DNA of 64,000 nucleotides from Nitrospirota bacterium (lineage in GTDB: Bacteria > JACPQY01): the NCBI GenBank assembly GCA_016180645.1, contig JACPAV010000007.1, positions 104,888-168,887 of the forward strand, given 5' to 3'. Within the stretch, counting starts at the first letter, position 1. Each line of letters opens with the position of its first letter. Below are positions 41,507 to 50,208 of this stretch, piece by piece. The position numbers and the translations under genes were made by a program. The notes beneath the pieces are model-generated. The model saw only the letters and a list, made by a program, of their open reading frames with translations. It was not told where the DNA came from and searched no databases.

Positions 41507-43045
41507 ATGGCGCGAGCATTCGACGCGATCGTGATCGGGACCGGCATTGGCGGCCTCACGGCGGGTCTGTCCCTCCAACGCGCCGGACGAAGCGTCCTAC
41601 TTCTCGAAGCCGGAAAGCAGTTCGGTGGGATGCTCAATCCGTTCGCGCGGAAGCACTATCATTTCGACGTGGGCATCCACTATGTGGGCGAGGCGGGTCC
41701 CGGCCAGACGATGCGCGGGGTACTCGATTCGCTCGGCCTTGAGGAGATTCGATTTCGTGAGATCAATCCCGACTGCATAGACCGGTATGTGTTCGATGGC
41801 TACGAGGCAAAGCTTGTGAAAGGCATCGACCGCTGGGGCGACCTCCTTGTGAAGGATTTCCCAAAGGAAGAAGTCGCGATCCGCCGGTTTCTGGATCTCA
41901 TGAGGGGCTGCGAGACACTCTCGAAGGCCGCCATGAAACGGCCCACGCTGGCGGAGGCGGTCCGCGTGCTCAAGATGTCCGGAGACTTGATTCCCTTGTT
42001 CACTCGTCCGTACTCGGATCTTCTCGCCCGCTATTTCAAGGATCCGGTTCTGCGAAACGTGTTCGCGGGCCCGGGCGGCGACATCGGCGTGCCGCCCAGC
42101 CGCGCGAGCGCCATCACCTCCATTGTTCTCCTGACGCACTATCTGGGCGGCGCGTACTATCCCGTCGGCGGGAGCGGCGCCATGCGCGACGCCTATGTGA
42201 CCGCACTGGAGAAACACGGAGCGGAGTTGAAGCGAAACGCGTTGGTTCGTCGGATCGAGGTCCTCGGCAAACACAAGTTCGCGGTCGAAACGGAGAAGGG
42301 AGAACGCTTCGAAGCGCGTTCGGTGATTTCGAACGTGGACGTGAAAAACACCGTCGAAATGATCCATGGGAAGAAACCGAGCTACCGAACGCGACGGAAA
42401 GCCAAGAGCATCCGCCCCAGCCTGGGATCGTTCTGCGTGTATGTGGCGACCGATCTCGATGTTTCGAAGTCCGGCGTCACCGACGCCAACATTTGGCACT
42501 ACGGAACGAATGACATCGAGGCGCTCTATCAAACGGTCTATGACAATCGGATTCCGGAAAAGCCATTTTTTTTCCTCACCTCGCCCACGTTGAAGGACCC
42601 GGAGTCCGAGCGCGCGCCCGCGGGTCACCAGATCGTGGAGTTCATCACCTTTGCGCCCACGGAACCGTTCAAGCCGTGGTTCGAGAAGCCGGCCATGAAG
42701 CGGGGTCCGGCGTATGGCGCGATCAAGGAGGAGATCGCTGAGAAGGTCCTGGAGAGTGCCGAGCGGTATGTGCCGGGACTGCGTGATCACATCGTATTGA
42801 AGGAGAGCGCGACCCCGGCCACGGTCTGGCATTTTGTGCGCGGACGCGAAGGGGGCATCTACGGTCCCGAGCACAGTCCCGATCAGACGACGTTCCGCAG
42901 ATTCACTACTCAAATAGGGATACCGGGGCTTTACCTCGCCGGCGCCAGCGTGCTCGGGGCGGGGATCATGCCGTGCCTGATCAGCGGGATGATGGCCTCG
43001 AAGGCTTGCATGAAGCATCTGGGGCGCCAAAAGGCCGGTGCATAA
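41507..43045 (+). CDS. FAD-dependent oxidoreductase (phytoene dehydrogenase/retinol saturase type)
   Basis: A 512-residue flavoprotein. The N-terminal GTGIGGLTAGLSLQRAGRSV is the Rossmann FAD motif, and LLEAGKQFGGM is the following strand and loop. The C-terminal GLYLAGASVLGAGIMPCLIS holds the second FAD contact typical of carotenoid desaturases and retinol saturases. It would oxidise or reduce C-C bonds of an isoprenoid or fatty compound. ATG 41507 was chosen because the FAD motif starts 8 residues later; the ribosome site GAGG is weak. It overlaps the next gene, an alpha/beta hydrolase, by 8 bp. Confidence 0.9.
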   Translation: MARAFDAIVIGTGIGGLTAGLSLQRAGRSVLLLEAGKQFGGMLNPFARKHYHFDVGIHYVGEAGPGQTMRGVLDSLGLEEIRFREINPDCIDRYVFDGYEAKLVKGIDRWGDLLVKDFPKEEVAIRRFLDLMRGCETLSKAAMKRPTLAEAVRVLKMSGDLIPLFTRPYSDLLARYFKDPVLRNVFAGPGGDIGVPPSRASAITSIVLLTHYLGGAYYPVGGSGAMRDAYVTALEKHGAELKRNALVRRIEVLGKHKFAVETEKGERFEARSVISNVDVKNTVEMIHGKKPSYRTRRKAKSIRPSLGSFCVYVATDLDVSKSGVTDANIWHYGTNDIEALYQTVYDNRIPEKPFFFLTSPTLKDPESERAPAGHQIVEFITFAPTEPFKPWFEKPAMKRGPAYGAIKEEIAEKVLESAERYVPGLRDHIVLKESATPATVWHFVRGREGGIYGPEHSPDQTTFRRFTTQIGIPGLYLAGASVLGAGIMPCLISGMMASKACMKHLGRQKAGA

Positions 43046-44309
43046 CGTGAAAGACCGAAAGACGTCGCCGGAGGACTCGCGATCCACGATTGTCTCGCGC
43101 ATCGCTCACGAGGCCTACCAGCATGCGCCACGGATTCTGCCCAAGGGCCCGTGGTGGAGATACCTCGAAAGCAACTTCAGCGAACGGCCGGAAGGGTTTG
43201 AGCTGAAATTCCGCGACCTGTGGCGTGTGGAAGCCACGGCCGCATCCGACGTCTTCATCCGTACTGCCGGCGCCTCGCTGATTGGAGCACTGGCCCTTCC
43301 CATCGGCTACCACCCCTTCAAGATCCGAGAGATGTTTCGAGATCGGGACTTTTATGAGTTGATGGCGGATAGCGGCGACCCGCAACAATTCTTTCACGAG
43401 CCTCCAAAGGACCACCCGATTCGGAGGGAAACGCCGCGGTGGCCGTACTTCCGTCCGGAAGGGGGGGTGTGCGAGGACCTCAGCTTTGAGAGTCCTTTCG
43501 AACCGGTGAATCCGCACCTTCGGAAGAGCTACCTCAGCATTGGGGAGAACCGGATCGCCCGCGCGAGGTATTGGAGACACAACGAAGGGCCGAGGCCGAC
43601 GATCATCGCGGTGCACGGGTTTTTTGCCGACCCCTACTGGTTGAACGAGTGGTTCTTCGCCTTGCCGTGGTTCTATCGCAAAGGGTGCGACGTGCTGCTG
43701 TACACGCTGCCCTTCCACGGTCGAAGACAGTCAAAGTTTTCTCCTTTCAGCGGGCACGGTTTTTTTGCCTACGGGCTTTCCCATATGAACGAGGCTTTCG
43801 CGCATGCCGTGTACGATTTCCGGATCCTGATGAATTTTCTTGAGCGCGAGATGGGTGCGAAGAAGATCGGCGTGACAGGGGTGAGCCTGGGGGGATACAC
43901 GTCGGCCATCCTGGCCTGTGCCGAACCGCGCCTCCAGTTCTCCGTTCCCAACGTGCCGGTGGTGAGCATTGCGGACCTCGTGTTGGAATGGGAACCGGTG
44001 GGGAAGGCCGTGCGGCTGATGCTCTTCGCGCTTCGGAGGTCGGTGAAGGACATCCGCCACATGCTGGCCGTGCACTGCCCTCTGACCTACCGCCCGGTGC
44101 TCCCCAAGAACCGGTTGATGATCATCGGCGGCGTGGGCGACCGGTTGGCCCCTCCCAAGCATTCGCGTCTCCTTTGGGACCATTGGGGCCGCTGCCGCAT
44201 CCACTGGTACCCCGGCAGCCATCTGCTTCATCTCGACAAAGGCGACTACCTCCGCCAGATGGCGAAGTTCCTCACCGAGATCCGATTCTTGGAGCCTAGC
44301 CACCGTTGA
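43038..44309 (+). CDS. Alpha/beta hydrolase (ABHD18-like)
   Basis: A 423-residue hydrolase. The N-terminal 170 residues are unlike ordinary hydrolases. The catalytic core has AVHGFFADP (oxyanion region), GVTGVSLGGYTSA (nucleophile Ser in G-V-S-L-G), the Asp in GGVGDRLAPP and His in GSHLLHLDK. The pattern and size resemble the ABHD18/DUF2048 group. It starts with GTG 43038 inside the FAD-oxidoreductase gene, so the two are translated together and presumably act on the same lipid. There is no signal peptide. The substrate is unknown. Confidence 0.85.
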   Translation: MHNVKDRKTSPEDSRSTIVSRIAHEAYQHAPRILPKGPWWRYLESNFSERPEGFELKFRDLWRVEATAASDVFIRTAGASLIGALALPIGYHPFKIREMFRDRDFYELMADSGDPQQFFHEPPKDHPIRRETPRWPYFRPEGGVCEDLSFESPFEPVNPHLRKSYLSIGENRIARARYWRHNEGPRPTIIAVHGFFADPYWLNEWFFALPWFYRKGCDVLLYTLPFHGRRQSKFSPFSGHGFFAYGLSHMNEAFAHAVYDFRILMNFLEREMGAKKIGVTGVSLGGYTSAILACAEPRLQFSVPNVPVVSIADLVLEWEPVGKAVRLMLFALRRSVKDIRHMLAVHCPLTYRPVLPKNRLMIIGGVGDRLAPPKHSRLLWDHWGRCRIHWYPGSHLLHLDKGDYLRQMAKFLTEIRFLEPSHR

Positions 44310-44382
44310 TGTGTGGGGAGCTCCTGAGCCGGAAGCCGGAGTTCCTTGACTGAAAGCCGTGGGGTAAGAACCTATCAGGGTT

Positions 44383-44685
44383 ATTGAAGACTACCGCGGG
44401 GCGAGTGTCCGACTTACCGATGAACGCCTCAAACACATCCTCGGTCATCCCGAAATGGCCGGCATGGAGGGCGAAATTGGAGAAGTTCTCAAGGCACCGG
44501 AAAAGGTCCTTCAGTCAGCGACGGATGAGCACGCCCACTTGTTCTACCGGCATCTTGAACGGACGAACCTGGGCGGAAAGTGGCTATGCGTTGTGGTAAA
44601 GTATTCCGGTGATGACGCCTTCGTCTTGACGAGTTACTTGACCGACAAGCCGAAGAAAGGAGAGCAACTATGGCCCAAAAAGTGA
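44383..44685 (+). CDS. BECR-fold toxin-like protein with no canonical start
   Basis: The conserved reading begins VIEDYRGASVRLTDERLKHI and continues to LVTS-type end VLTSYLTDKPKKGEQLWPKK. Protein-like sequence runs upstream of the first ATG (44455) for some 25 codons to an in-frame TAA at 44365-44367, with no ATG, GTG or TTG in between. A near-cognate ATT at 44383, preceded by AGGG, is the best full-length start; otherwise the gene is 5'-broken and only the 76-residue form from 44455 is made. The fold resembles small RelE/barnase-like (BECR) or DUF4258-type proteins. It overlaps the DUF2283 gene by 16 bp, the common toxin-partner layout. Confidence 0.6.
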   Translation: MEDYRGASVRLTDERLKHILGHPEMAGMEGEIGEVLKAPEKVLQSATDEHAHLFYRHLERTNLGGKWLCVVVKYSGDDAFVLTSYLTDKPKKGEQLWPKK

Positions 44686-44906
44686 AAATCTGGTTCGATC
44701 CGGAGGGGGATTACCTTGAGGTGCTTTTTTCGGACCGGCCGGGATTCATGCGTGCGACGCAGAACGACGCGGTCATGGAGAGGGTGGACAAGCAGGGCAA
44801 CATTCTCGGTTTCTCGATCATGAAAGTCAGCCGCTTGAAAGGCGAAGCTCCCCTCGTTGCGAATCTCTCCGGCGGTCCGATGCACGATTCAAGACCTGTC
44901 CCTTAA
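44670..44906 (+). CDS. DUF2283 protein
   Basis: A 78-residue protein with the DUF2283 pattern: KIWFDPEGDYLEVLF then DAVMERVDKQGNILGFSIM. These are small beta-rich proteins usually encoded next to DUF4258 or other BECR-like toxins and thought to be antitoxins. ATG 44670 has AGGAGAG a few bases upstream and overlaps the toxin-like gene. It is followed by a converging yjbQ fragment. Confidence 0.85.
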   Translation: MAQKVKIWFDPEGDYLEVLFSDRPGFMRATQNDAVMERVDKQGNILGFSIMKVSRLKGEAPLVANLSGGPMHDSRPVP

Positions 44907-44936
44907 GTTGTAACCATGCAAGGCTGGAGTTGAGAC

Positions 44937-45068
44937 CTACTCGCCGATGATTTTGACGAGGACGCGTTTCTTGCGGCGGCCGTCGAACTCGGCATAGAAA
45001 ATCTGCTCCCACGGGCCGCGGAGGCTGCTTCTGTAGAGCGAGGGATGCGGCTGTGGTAGGGTCGAGAC
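44937..45068 (-). pseudogene. 3' remnant of yjbQ (UPF0047, thiamine phosphate synthase-like)
   Basis: The reverse strand ends [18 protein letters not shown] then VLVKIIGE before a TAG stop at 44937-44939. This is the C-terminal strand pair of the YjbQ/UPF0047 family (G-x-W-Q-x-I-[FY]-x-x-E-F-D-G-P-R). Upstream in this frame the sequence changes to unrelated residues where the acyl-CoA dehydrogenase gene begins on the other strand. Only about 35-40 of the usual 130-140 residues remain, so the rest has been replaced. Confidence 0.7.
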
Positions 45069-46226
45069 GTGGATTTCGGCGTCCCGGATCAGCTGAAGGA
45101 CATTCGCGCAGCCGTGCGGGATCTGTGCAAACAGTTCCCGGGGGAGTACTGGCGCGGTCTGGAACCGGACCGATACCCTGAAGCATTCGTTTCCGCTCTC
45201 ACGAAACATGGCTGGCTCGCGGCCCTAATCCCACAGCCGTACGGCGGCGCCGGTCTGGGACTAACCGCCGCGAGTGTGATTCTCGAAGAGGTGAATGCAT
45301 CCGGCTGCAACGCGGCGGCATGTCACGCCCAGATGTACATCATGGGCACACTGCTTCGTCACGGGAGCGAAGAACAGAAAAAGAAGTTCCTTCCGAAAAT
45401 CGCCTCCGGTGAACTGAGACTCCAGGCGTTCGGTGTCACTGAACCCACCGTGGGTTCAGATACCACCAAAATCCAGACGACCGCGGAACGGACGGGCGCC
45501 GGCTATGTCATCCGGGGACAGAAGATCTGGACCTCCCGCGCGGAATATTCCGATCTCATGCTGCTCCTGGCACGAACGACGCCGCTCGACAAGGTGAAGA
45601 AGAAGACGGAAGGGCTTTCCACGTTTCTCATCGACATGAAAGCCGCGGGGAAGAAGATGACCATCAAGCCGATCAAGACGCTGATGAATCATTCCACTAC
45701 GGAAATCTTTTTCGACGGAGTGGAAATCCCGGCGGACGCGTTGGTCGGCGAAGAAGGGAAAGGGTTCAAGTACATCCTGGACGGGATGAACGCCGAGCGG
45801 GTGCTCATTGCAGCTGAGTGCATCGGCGATGGACGGTGGTTCATCGAGAAGGCGGTCAAATATGCCTCGGAGCGGGTTGTCTTTGGCAAACCGATCGGAG
45901 CCAATCAAGGCGTGCAGTTCCCGATAGCGCGCGCGCATGCGGCCATCGAGTCGGCAGACCTCATGCGATACAAGGCGGCGTGGCTGTTCGAGAAGGGGCA
46001 ACCGTGTGGGGCGGAGGCCAATACGGCGAAGCTTCTGGCATCTGAAGCCTCCTGGCAGGCCGCGAATGTCTGTCTCGATGCGCATGGGGGTTTCGGTTTT
46101 GCGCAGGAGTACGACGTGGAGCGGAAGTTCCGCGAGACACGGCTGTATTCGGTCGCGCCTATCTCGAACAATTTGATTCTGGCGTACTTGGGGGAGCATG
46201 TGCTCGGGCTTCCGCGTTCGTATTGA
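45069..46226 (+). CDS. Acyl-CoA dehydrogenase
   Basis: A 385-residue FAD enzyme that makes the alpha,beta double bond in an acyl-Co[15 protein letters not shown] and [11 protein letters not shown] are the FAD-contact blocks, and [14 protein letters not shown] is the late helix. The usual C-terminal catalytic Glu (Y-E-G-T position) is missing, the sequence there being VAPISNNL. Instead Glu243 in [11 protein letters not shown] lies at the helix-G position that supplies the base in isovaleryl- and long-chain acyl-CoA dehydrogenases. GTG 45069 is the start; its 5' end abuts a yjbQ remnant, suggesting a recombination junction. It is followed by a CoA-transferase gene 90 bp downstream. Confidence 0.92.
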   Translation: MDFGVPDQLKDIRAAVRDLCKQFPGEYWRGLEPDRYPEAFVSALTKHGWLAALIPQPYGGAGLGLTAASVILEEVNASGCNAAACHAQMYIMGTLLRHGSEEQKKKFLPKIASGELRLQAFGVTEPTVGSDTTKIQTTAERTGAGYVIRGQKIWTSRAEYSDLMLLLARTTPLDKVKKKTEGLSTFLIDMKAAGKKMTIKPIKTLMNHSTTEIFFDGVEIPADALVGEEGKGFKYILDGMNAERVLIAAECIGDGRWFIEKAVKYASERVVFGKPIGANQGVQFPIARAHAAIESADLMRYKAAWLFEKGQPCGAEANTAKLLASEASWQAANVCLDAHGGFGFAQEYDVERKFRETRLYSVAPISNNLILAYLGEHVLGLPRSY

Positions 46227-46250
46227 GGGATCGGGAGGCCAGGGGTCCAT

Positions 46251-46278
46251 GAGATTGCTTCGCTGCACTCGCAATGAC
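46251..46278. repeat. GAGATTGC...CGCAATGAC dispersed palindrome, copy 1
   Basis: GAGATTGCTTCG-CTGCACT-CGCAATGAC lies between the acyl-CoA dehydrogenase and CoA-transferase genes. The arms ATTGC and GCAAT pair. Longer and inverted copies are found at 50145-50191 and 51761-51862. Confidence 0.6.
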
Positions 46279-46316
46279 ATTGGGGACGCCGGTCACAATC
46301 TTACTCGGCAGTCTTT

Positions 46317-47513
46317 ATGAGCCGGCCGCTAGACGGGATTCGCGTCCTGGATCTGACAACCTCCATAGCGGGACCGTATTGCACTTTGATTCTGGGAGCG
46401 CTCGGCGCCGACGTGATCAAGATCGAGCACCCTGAGCGAGGCGACGACACGAGAAGTTGGGGACCCCCGTTCTGGAACGGCATCAGCGCGGCGTATCTCT
46501 CGATGAATGCGAACAAGAAATCACTGGCGGTGGATCTCAAGAAGCCATCGGGCCGGGACATCGTGCTGCGCCTTGCGGAGAAGGCCGACATCTTCGTACA
46601 GAACCTACGTCCCGGTGAAGTGGAGAGGCTTGGACTTGGATTTGATGTGGTGAAGAGTCGAAATAGCCGGGTGATCTACTGCTCGATCGGGGCCTACGGC
46701 GATCGCGGCCCGCTGAAAGACCAACCGGGGTACGATCCGCTGATGCAGGCTGCGGCGGGAATCATGAGCGTCACGGGTGAACCGGAGCGCCCACCGTCGC
46801 GAGCAGGGGTATCTGTGGTGGATCAAGGGACGGGGATGTGGGCCGTGATCGCCATCCTCTCGGCCCTCCGGGTACGGGACACCGCCGGAGCGCAGCACGT
46901 CAAGACTTCGCTTTACGAAGTGGCGGTCAATTGGCTCGCGTTTCAGATTGCGGGCTATTTGGGTACGGGAAACACGCCCAGACCCATGGGCTCGGCGCTG
47001 GGCTTGATCGCGCCCTACGAGGCGTTCCAAGCAGGTGATGGATGGCTCATGCTGGCTGCGGGGAACGATCGACAGTTCGCAGCCCTGTGCAGGTTGCTCG
47101 GAATGGAATCTTGGGTTTCCGACCCGCGGTTCAAATCGAACCCTGATCGGGTGGCCCATCGGGCCGTTTTGTCGGCATCCATAGCGGACAAGATTCGGGG
47201 TGAGGCCGTTCAGGTGTGGCTGGAACGTCTGCGTGGCGCCGGCGTTCCTGCCGCCCCGGTTCAGGACATCGCGCAGGTCGTGTCCCATCCCCAAACCGAA
47301 GCGACGGAAATCCTCAAGGCGCTGCCGCATCCCAAGATTCCAGAACAACGACTGGTCCGATTTCCTCTGGATCTGGGCGGGGTCTCCGTCGATCATGTAT
47401 CTCCGGCGCCCTCGCTGGGAGAGGATTCGGCAGCCATTCTTGCGGCGGCCGGATATTCACCGGCTGAAACCCAACTTTTCATTTTGGAAGGGGTCGTTCG
47501 TGGAGATTCTTGA
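46317..47513 (+). CDS. Family III (CaiB/BaiF) CoA-transferase
   Basis: A 398-residue CoA-transferase that moves CoA between acids through an aspartyl-CoA intermediate. The N-terminal LDLTTSIAGPYCTLILGALG then VIKIEHPERGDDTR is the CoA-binding block, and Asp169 in SVVDQGTGMWA is the catalytic residue, at the same number as in CaiB. Its stop overlaps the following acyltransferase-like gene by 14 bp. With the dehydrogenase upstream it suggests metabolism of a branched or cyclic acid. The acceptor and donor are unknown. Confidence 0.93.
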   Translation: MSRPLDGIRVLDLTTSIAGPYCTLILGALGADVIKIEHPERGDDTRSWGPPFWNGISAAYLSMNANKKSLAVDLKKPSGRDIVLRLAEKADIFVQNLRPGEVERLGLGFDVVKSRNSRVIYCSIGAYGDRGPLKDQPGYDPLMQAAAGIMSVTGEPERPPSRAGVSVVDQGTGMWAVIAILSALRVRDTAGAQHVKTSLYEVAVNWLAFQIAGYLGTGNTPRPMGSALGLIAPYEAFQAGDGWLMLAAGNDRQFAALCRLLGMESWVSDPRFKSNPDRVAHRAVLSASIADKIRGEAVQVWLERLRGAGVPAAPVQDIAQVVSHPQTEATEILKALPHPKIPEQRLVRFPLDLGGVSVDHVSPAPSLGEDSAAILAAAGYSPAETQLFILEGVVRGDS

Positions 47514-48663
47514 GCTTGACGGCCGCAGTTGGTTGCGCGAGTTCTTTCAGATCCAGTTGGAGGTCTACCGGAACGATGCGAATTTCGTGGCCCCGCTTAG
47601 AGTCGAACGAAAACACTTCTTCAACCCTGAGAAGAATCCCTTTTTCAAGCATGCCGAGTGCAGCTACATCGTGGCTCGGGAAGGAAATCGGCCCTTGGGG
47701 TGCCTGATCGCCTTCATCGACCGGGCCTTCGCAAACTTTCACAAGGAGGACACGGCCCACTTTGGGTTTTTCGAAACCACGAACGATCCCAAAGTCTCCG
47801 GCGCCCTCATAGGGGCAGCTCTCGATTTCGCAAAGAGGAAGGGAATGAAAACACTGAGGGGCCCGTTCAATTTCTCGACCAATCATGAGTGTGGACTCCT
47901 CGTTGACGGATTCGGTTCAACGCCCATGATTCTTATGACCTACAATCCCGCCTACTACGTAAAGCTGTTGGAGGCTGAAGGCTTGACCAAGGCGATGGAT
48001 CTTCTGGCCTACCGGCTGGATGCGAAACCGCTGCCCCCTGCGCTTCGCTCCGGGGACGGCGAGGTGAATCGCCATGGGACCCTCGCGCCGCCCGAACCCT
48101 TGAAAGCGGTCGCGCAGAGTGTCGGGCAGAAGCAGGGCGTCCGTGTTCGCAATATGCGAAAACGGGAGTTCGACACCATCGTCGATTTCTTCGGCGAGGT
48201 GTACAACGACGCGTGGAGCAAGAACTGGGGATTTGTGCCGATGGACCGTGAAGAGTTCCGATTCGTCGCGTGGGGCCTGAAGTACTTTCTGGATGAGGAC
48301 CTGTGCTACTGGCTTGAACTGGACGGCAAGCCGATCGGCCTTTCGATTACCATTCCCGATTACAATGTGCCCCTGCGCCCAATGCAGGGGAAGATCCTGC
48401 CCTTTGGGCTGCTGAAGTTCCTTGCGGCCCGAAAGCGGATAAATTCAGCCCGTGTGTTCGCCCTTGGTGTGAGGAAGGAGTTCCACGATCAAGCCTTTGC
48501 CTCATTGCTGTACCTCAAGACGTGGGAAGAAGTGTTGAAGCGCGGCTACGAATGGGTCGAGATGTCGTGGATTTTGGAATCCAACCCCCGCATGCGCCGC
48601 GCCATCGAGATGGCCGGCGGGAAGGTTTACAAGACCTATCGGGTATTCGAGCGAAAGGTCTGA
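47500..48663 (+). CDS. GNAT-like acyltransferase family protein, two-domain
   Basis: A 387-residue protein of the type annotated GNAT family N-acetyltransferase. The N-terminal half contains DANFVAPLRVERKHFFNPEK and NPFFKHAECSYIVAREG, then FGFFETTNDPKVSGALIGAA and KTLRGPFNFSTNHECGLL. A second GNAT-like half carries VFALGVRKEFHDQAFASLLY and WILESNPRMRRAIEMAGGK. GTG 47500 has GGAAGGGG upstream. It overlaps the CoA-transferase gene, so it probably works in the same acyl pathway, perhaps as an N- or O-acyltransferase; the substrate is not known. Confidence 0.8.
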   Translation: MEILELDGRSWLREFFQIQLEVYRNDANFVAPLRVERKHFFNPEKNPFFKHAECSYIVAREGNRPLGCLIAFIDRAFANFHKEDTAHFGFFETTNDPKVSGALIGAALDFAKRKGMKTLRGPFNFSTNHECGLLVDGFGSTPMILMTYNPAYYVKLLEAEGLTKAMDLLAYRLDAKPLPPALRSGDGEVNRHGTLAPPEPLKAVAQSVGQKQGVRVRNMRKREFDTIVDFFGEVYNDAWSKNWGFVPMDREEFRFVAWGLKYFLDEDLCYWLELDGKPIGLSITIPDYNVPLRPMQGKILPFGLLKFLAARKRINSARVFALGVRKEFHDQAFASLLYLKTWEEVLKRGYEWVEMSWILESNPRMRRAIEMAGGKVYKTYRVFERKV

Positions 48664-48751
48664 TTGCGCTTGGGAGGTCGCCCGGGGATCCCGTTTGTCG
48701 GGGTTGACGAATACACATTGAACTGGCATTCTATACACACGGGAAGGAGAG

Positions 48752-48961
48752 ATGGCGATGCGGACGAATATCGTGATCGATGACAACTTGATGGCGCGAG
48801 CTCAGCGCGCGGCGGGACTCCCCACGAAGAGGGCTACCGTCGAAGCGGGTTTGCAGCTCCTTCTTCAGATCAAGGCACAAGAAGGCCTACGTCGGTTGAG
48901 AGGGAACATCCGCTGGATCGGCGACTTGAATCGGATGCGCAGGTCTCGTTCGGAGCGCTGA
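48752..48961 (+). CDS. VapB-type antitoxin
   Basis: A 69-residue protein with the VapB/type II pattern: MRTNIVIDDNLMARAQRAAG (ribbon-helix-helix) then KRATVEAGLQLLLQIKAQEG and a flexible basic tail that would lie over the toxin's active site. GGAAGGAGAG precedes ATG 48752. A TTGACG and a TATACA occur upstream but 22 bp apart, so no good promoter can be called. Its stop overlaps the start of the PIN-domain gene. Confidence 0.88.
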   Translation: MAMRTNIVIDDNLMARAQRAAGLPTKRATVEAGLQLLLQIKAQEGLRRLRGNIRWIGDLNRMRRSRSER

Positions 48962-49365
48962 TCCCGCTGGTTATCGTTGATACGACGGTCTGGATCGACT
49001 ACTTCCGGGGAACGCCAACTCCTCACACACGGTGGCTTGACCTTGAACTTGGACGTCAGCGACTTGGGATTACCGACCTCATTTTATGTGAGGTGCTCCA
49101 AGGCATTCCGGACGATCGGACCTTCGATCGGGTGCGGGGGGAGTTGACTTCGCTCGAAGGGTTCGCGACGGGTGGGATGGATTTCGCGATGGAGGCCGTC
49201 AGAAACTACCGTCGGCTCCGTGCCCACGGGAAGACCGTGCGCAAGACGATGGACGTGTGGATTGCCACTTTCTGCATTCGTGAGGGACATTCACTCCTTC
49301 ACAACGACCGTGATTTCGACGCGTTCGAGCGTTTTCTGGGCCTCTCCGTCATCCATCCCGACTAA
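48958..49365 (+). CDS. VapC-type PIN ribonuclease toxin, non-canonical start
   Basis: About 135 residues. The first strand LVIVDTTVWIDYFRG gives the first PIN aspartate, ITDLILCEVLQG supplies the conserved Glu, and MDVWIATFCI and HNDRDFDAF the later acidic residues. No ATG, GTG or TTG occurs between the in-frame upstream region and the first strand. CTG 48958, overlapping the antitoxin stop as CTGA, is the most likely start; ATC 48961 with GGAG 5 nt upstream is possible. The first GTG (49093) is after the catalytic Asp and would give a dead protein. So the toxin is either made at low level from CTG/ATC or is inactivated. Confidence 0.78.
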   Translation: MIPLVIVDTTVWIDYFRGTPTPHTRWLDLELGRQRLGITDLILCEVLQGIPDDRTFDRVRGELTSLEGFATGGMDFAMEAVRNYRRLRAHGKTVRKTMDVWIATFCIREGHSLLHNDRDFDAFERFLGLSVIHPD

Positions 49366-49416
49366 CGCCTACTGCGCGGCGGAGACCCCGATGGGGGCCG
49401 CTCCGGACTCCTGTCC

Positions 49417-50070
49417 TCACGCGGCACTACCCCATCCTTGGGGGGCGCATGTTACGCCGGTGCCGCCGAGGCCGCAGTAGCCCATGGGGTTCTTGGCGAG
49501 GTACTGCTGGTGGTAGTCCTCGGCGTAGTAGAACTGCGGTGCGGACAGAATCTCAGTGGTGATCGCCCCGTATCCGGCGGTCTTGAGCGCGCGCTGGAAA
49601 TCGTCGCGTGAAGCTTCGGCGGGGCGCTTCTGCTCCGGCGAGTAGGCGTAGATTCCGGATCGGTACTGGGTACCGACATCATTGCCCTGACGCATGCCCT
49701 GGGTGGGATCGTGACTTTCCCAGAAGATTTTGAGGAGGTCGGTGTACCGAACCGCGGCGGGATCGAAAACGACTCGCACCACTTCCGCGTGGCCGGTCCG
49801 TCCGGAGCAGATTTCCTCGTAGGTGGGATTCGGGGTGTGACCTGCGGCGTATCCGACGGCAGTGGAATAGACGCCAGGAGCCGACCAATACTTTTTCTCG
49901 GCGCCCCAGAAACATCCCATGCCGAACATGGCCAACTCCTTGCCGGGAAACGGCGGCGAGAGGGGATTCCCGTTGACATAGTGACGGGAAGGCACGCGCA
50001 TGGGTTCTGTCCTCCCCGGCAGGGCTTCATCCTTCGACGGCACTCGCAATTTGTTTGACTTGCCAAACAT
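49417..50070 (-). CDS. msrA: Peptide-methionine (S)-S-oxide reductase
   Basis: A 217-residue MsrA that repairs oxidised methionine using thioredoxin. The catalytic GCFWGAE has Cys53. It is followed by [25 protein letters not shown] and the late [12 protein letters not shown] segment. The C-terminal GYCGLGG has a resolving cysteine position. There is no signal peptide. GGGAGGC lies upstream of ATG 50068-50070. It stands alone, without an MsrB gene nearby. Confidence 0.96.
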   Translation of the reverse strand: MFGKSNKLRVPSKDEALPGRTEPMRVPSRHYVNGNPLSPPFPGKELAMFGMGCFWGAEKKYWSAPGVYSTAVGYAAGHTPNPTYEEICSGRTGHAEVVRVVFDPAAVRYTDLLKIFWESHDPTQGMRQGNDVGTQYRSGIYAYSPEQKRPAEASRDDFQRALKTAGYGAITTEILSAPQFYYAEDYHQQYLAKNPMGYCGLGGTGVTCAPQGWGSAA

Positions 50071-50144
50071 GGTGTTGCCTCCCTCGATGAATGGGTGAAG
50101 GTGCAGGGCCGAATGTTACTGGAGAAGTCCACAATGACGGGCGG

Positions 50145-50191
50145 GAGATTGCCACGTCATCCGCCTTCCGGCGGATTTGACTCGCGATGAC
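50145..50191. repeat. GAGATTGC...CGCGATGAC dispersed palindrome, copy 2
   Basis: GAGATTGCCACG leads into the perfect hairpin ATCCGCC-TTCC-GGCGGAT (about 50159-50176) and ends CTCGCGATGAC. It is the same family as 46251-46278 with a longer centre. It lies between msrA and aroD. Confidence 0.6.
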
Positions 50192-50208
50192 CTCCGCCTC
50201 GGTCGTGG

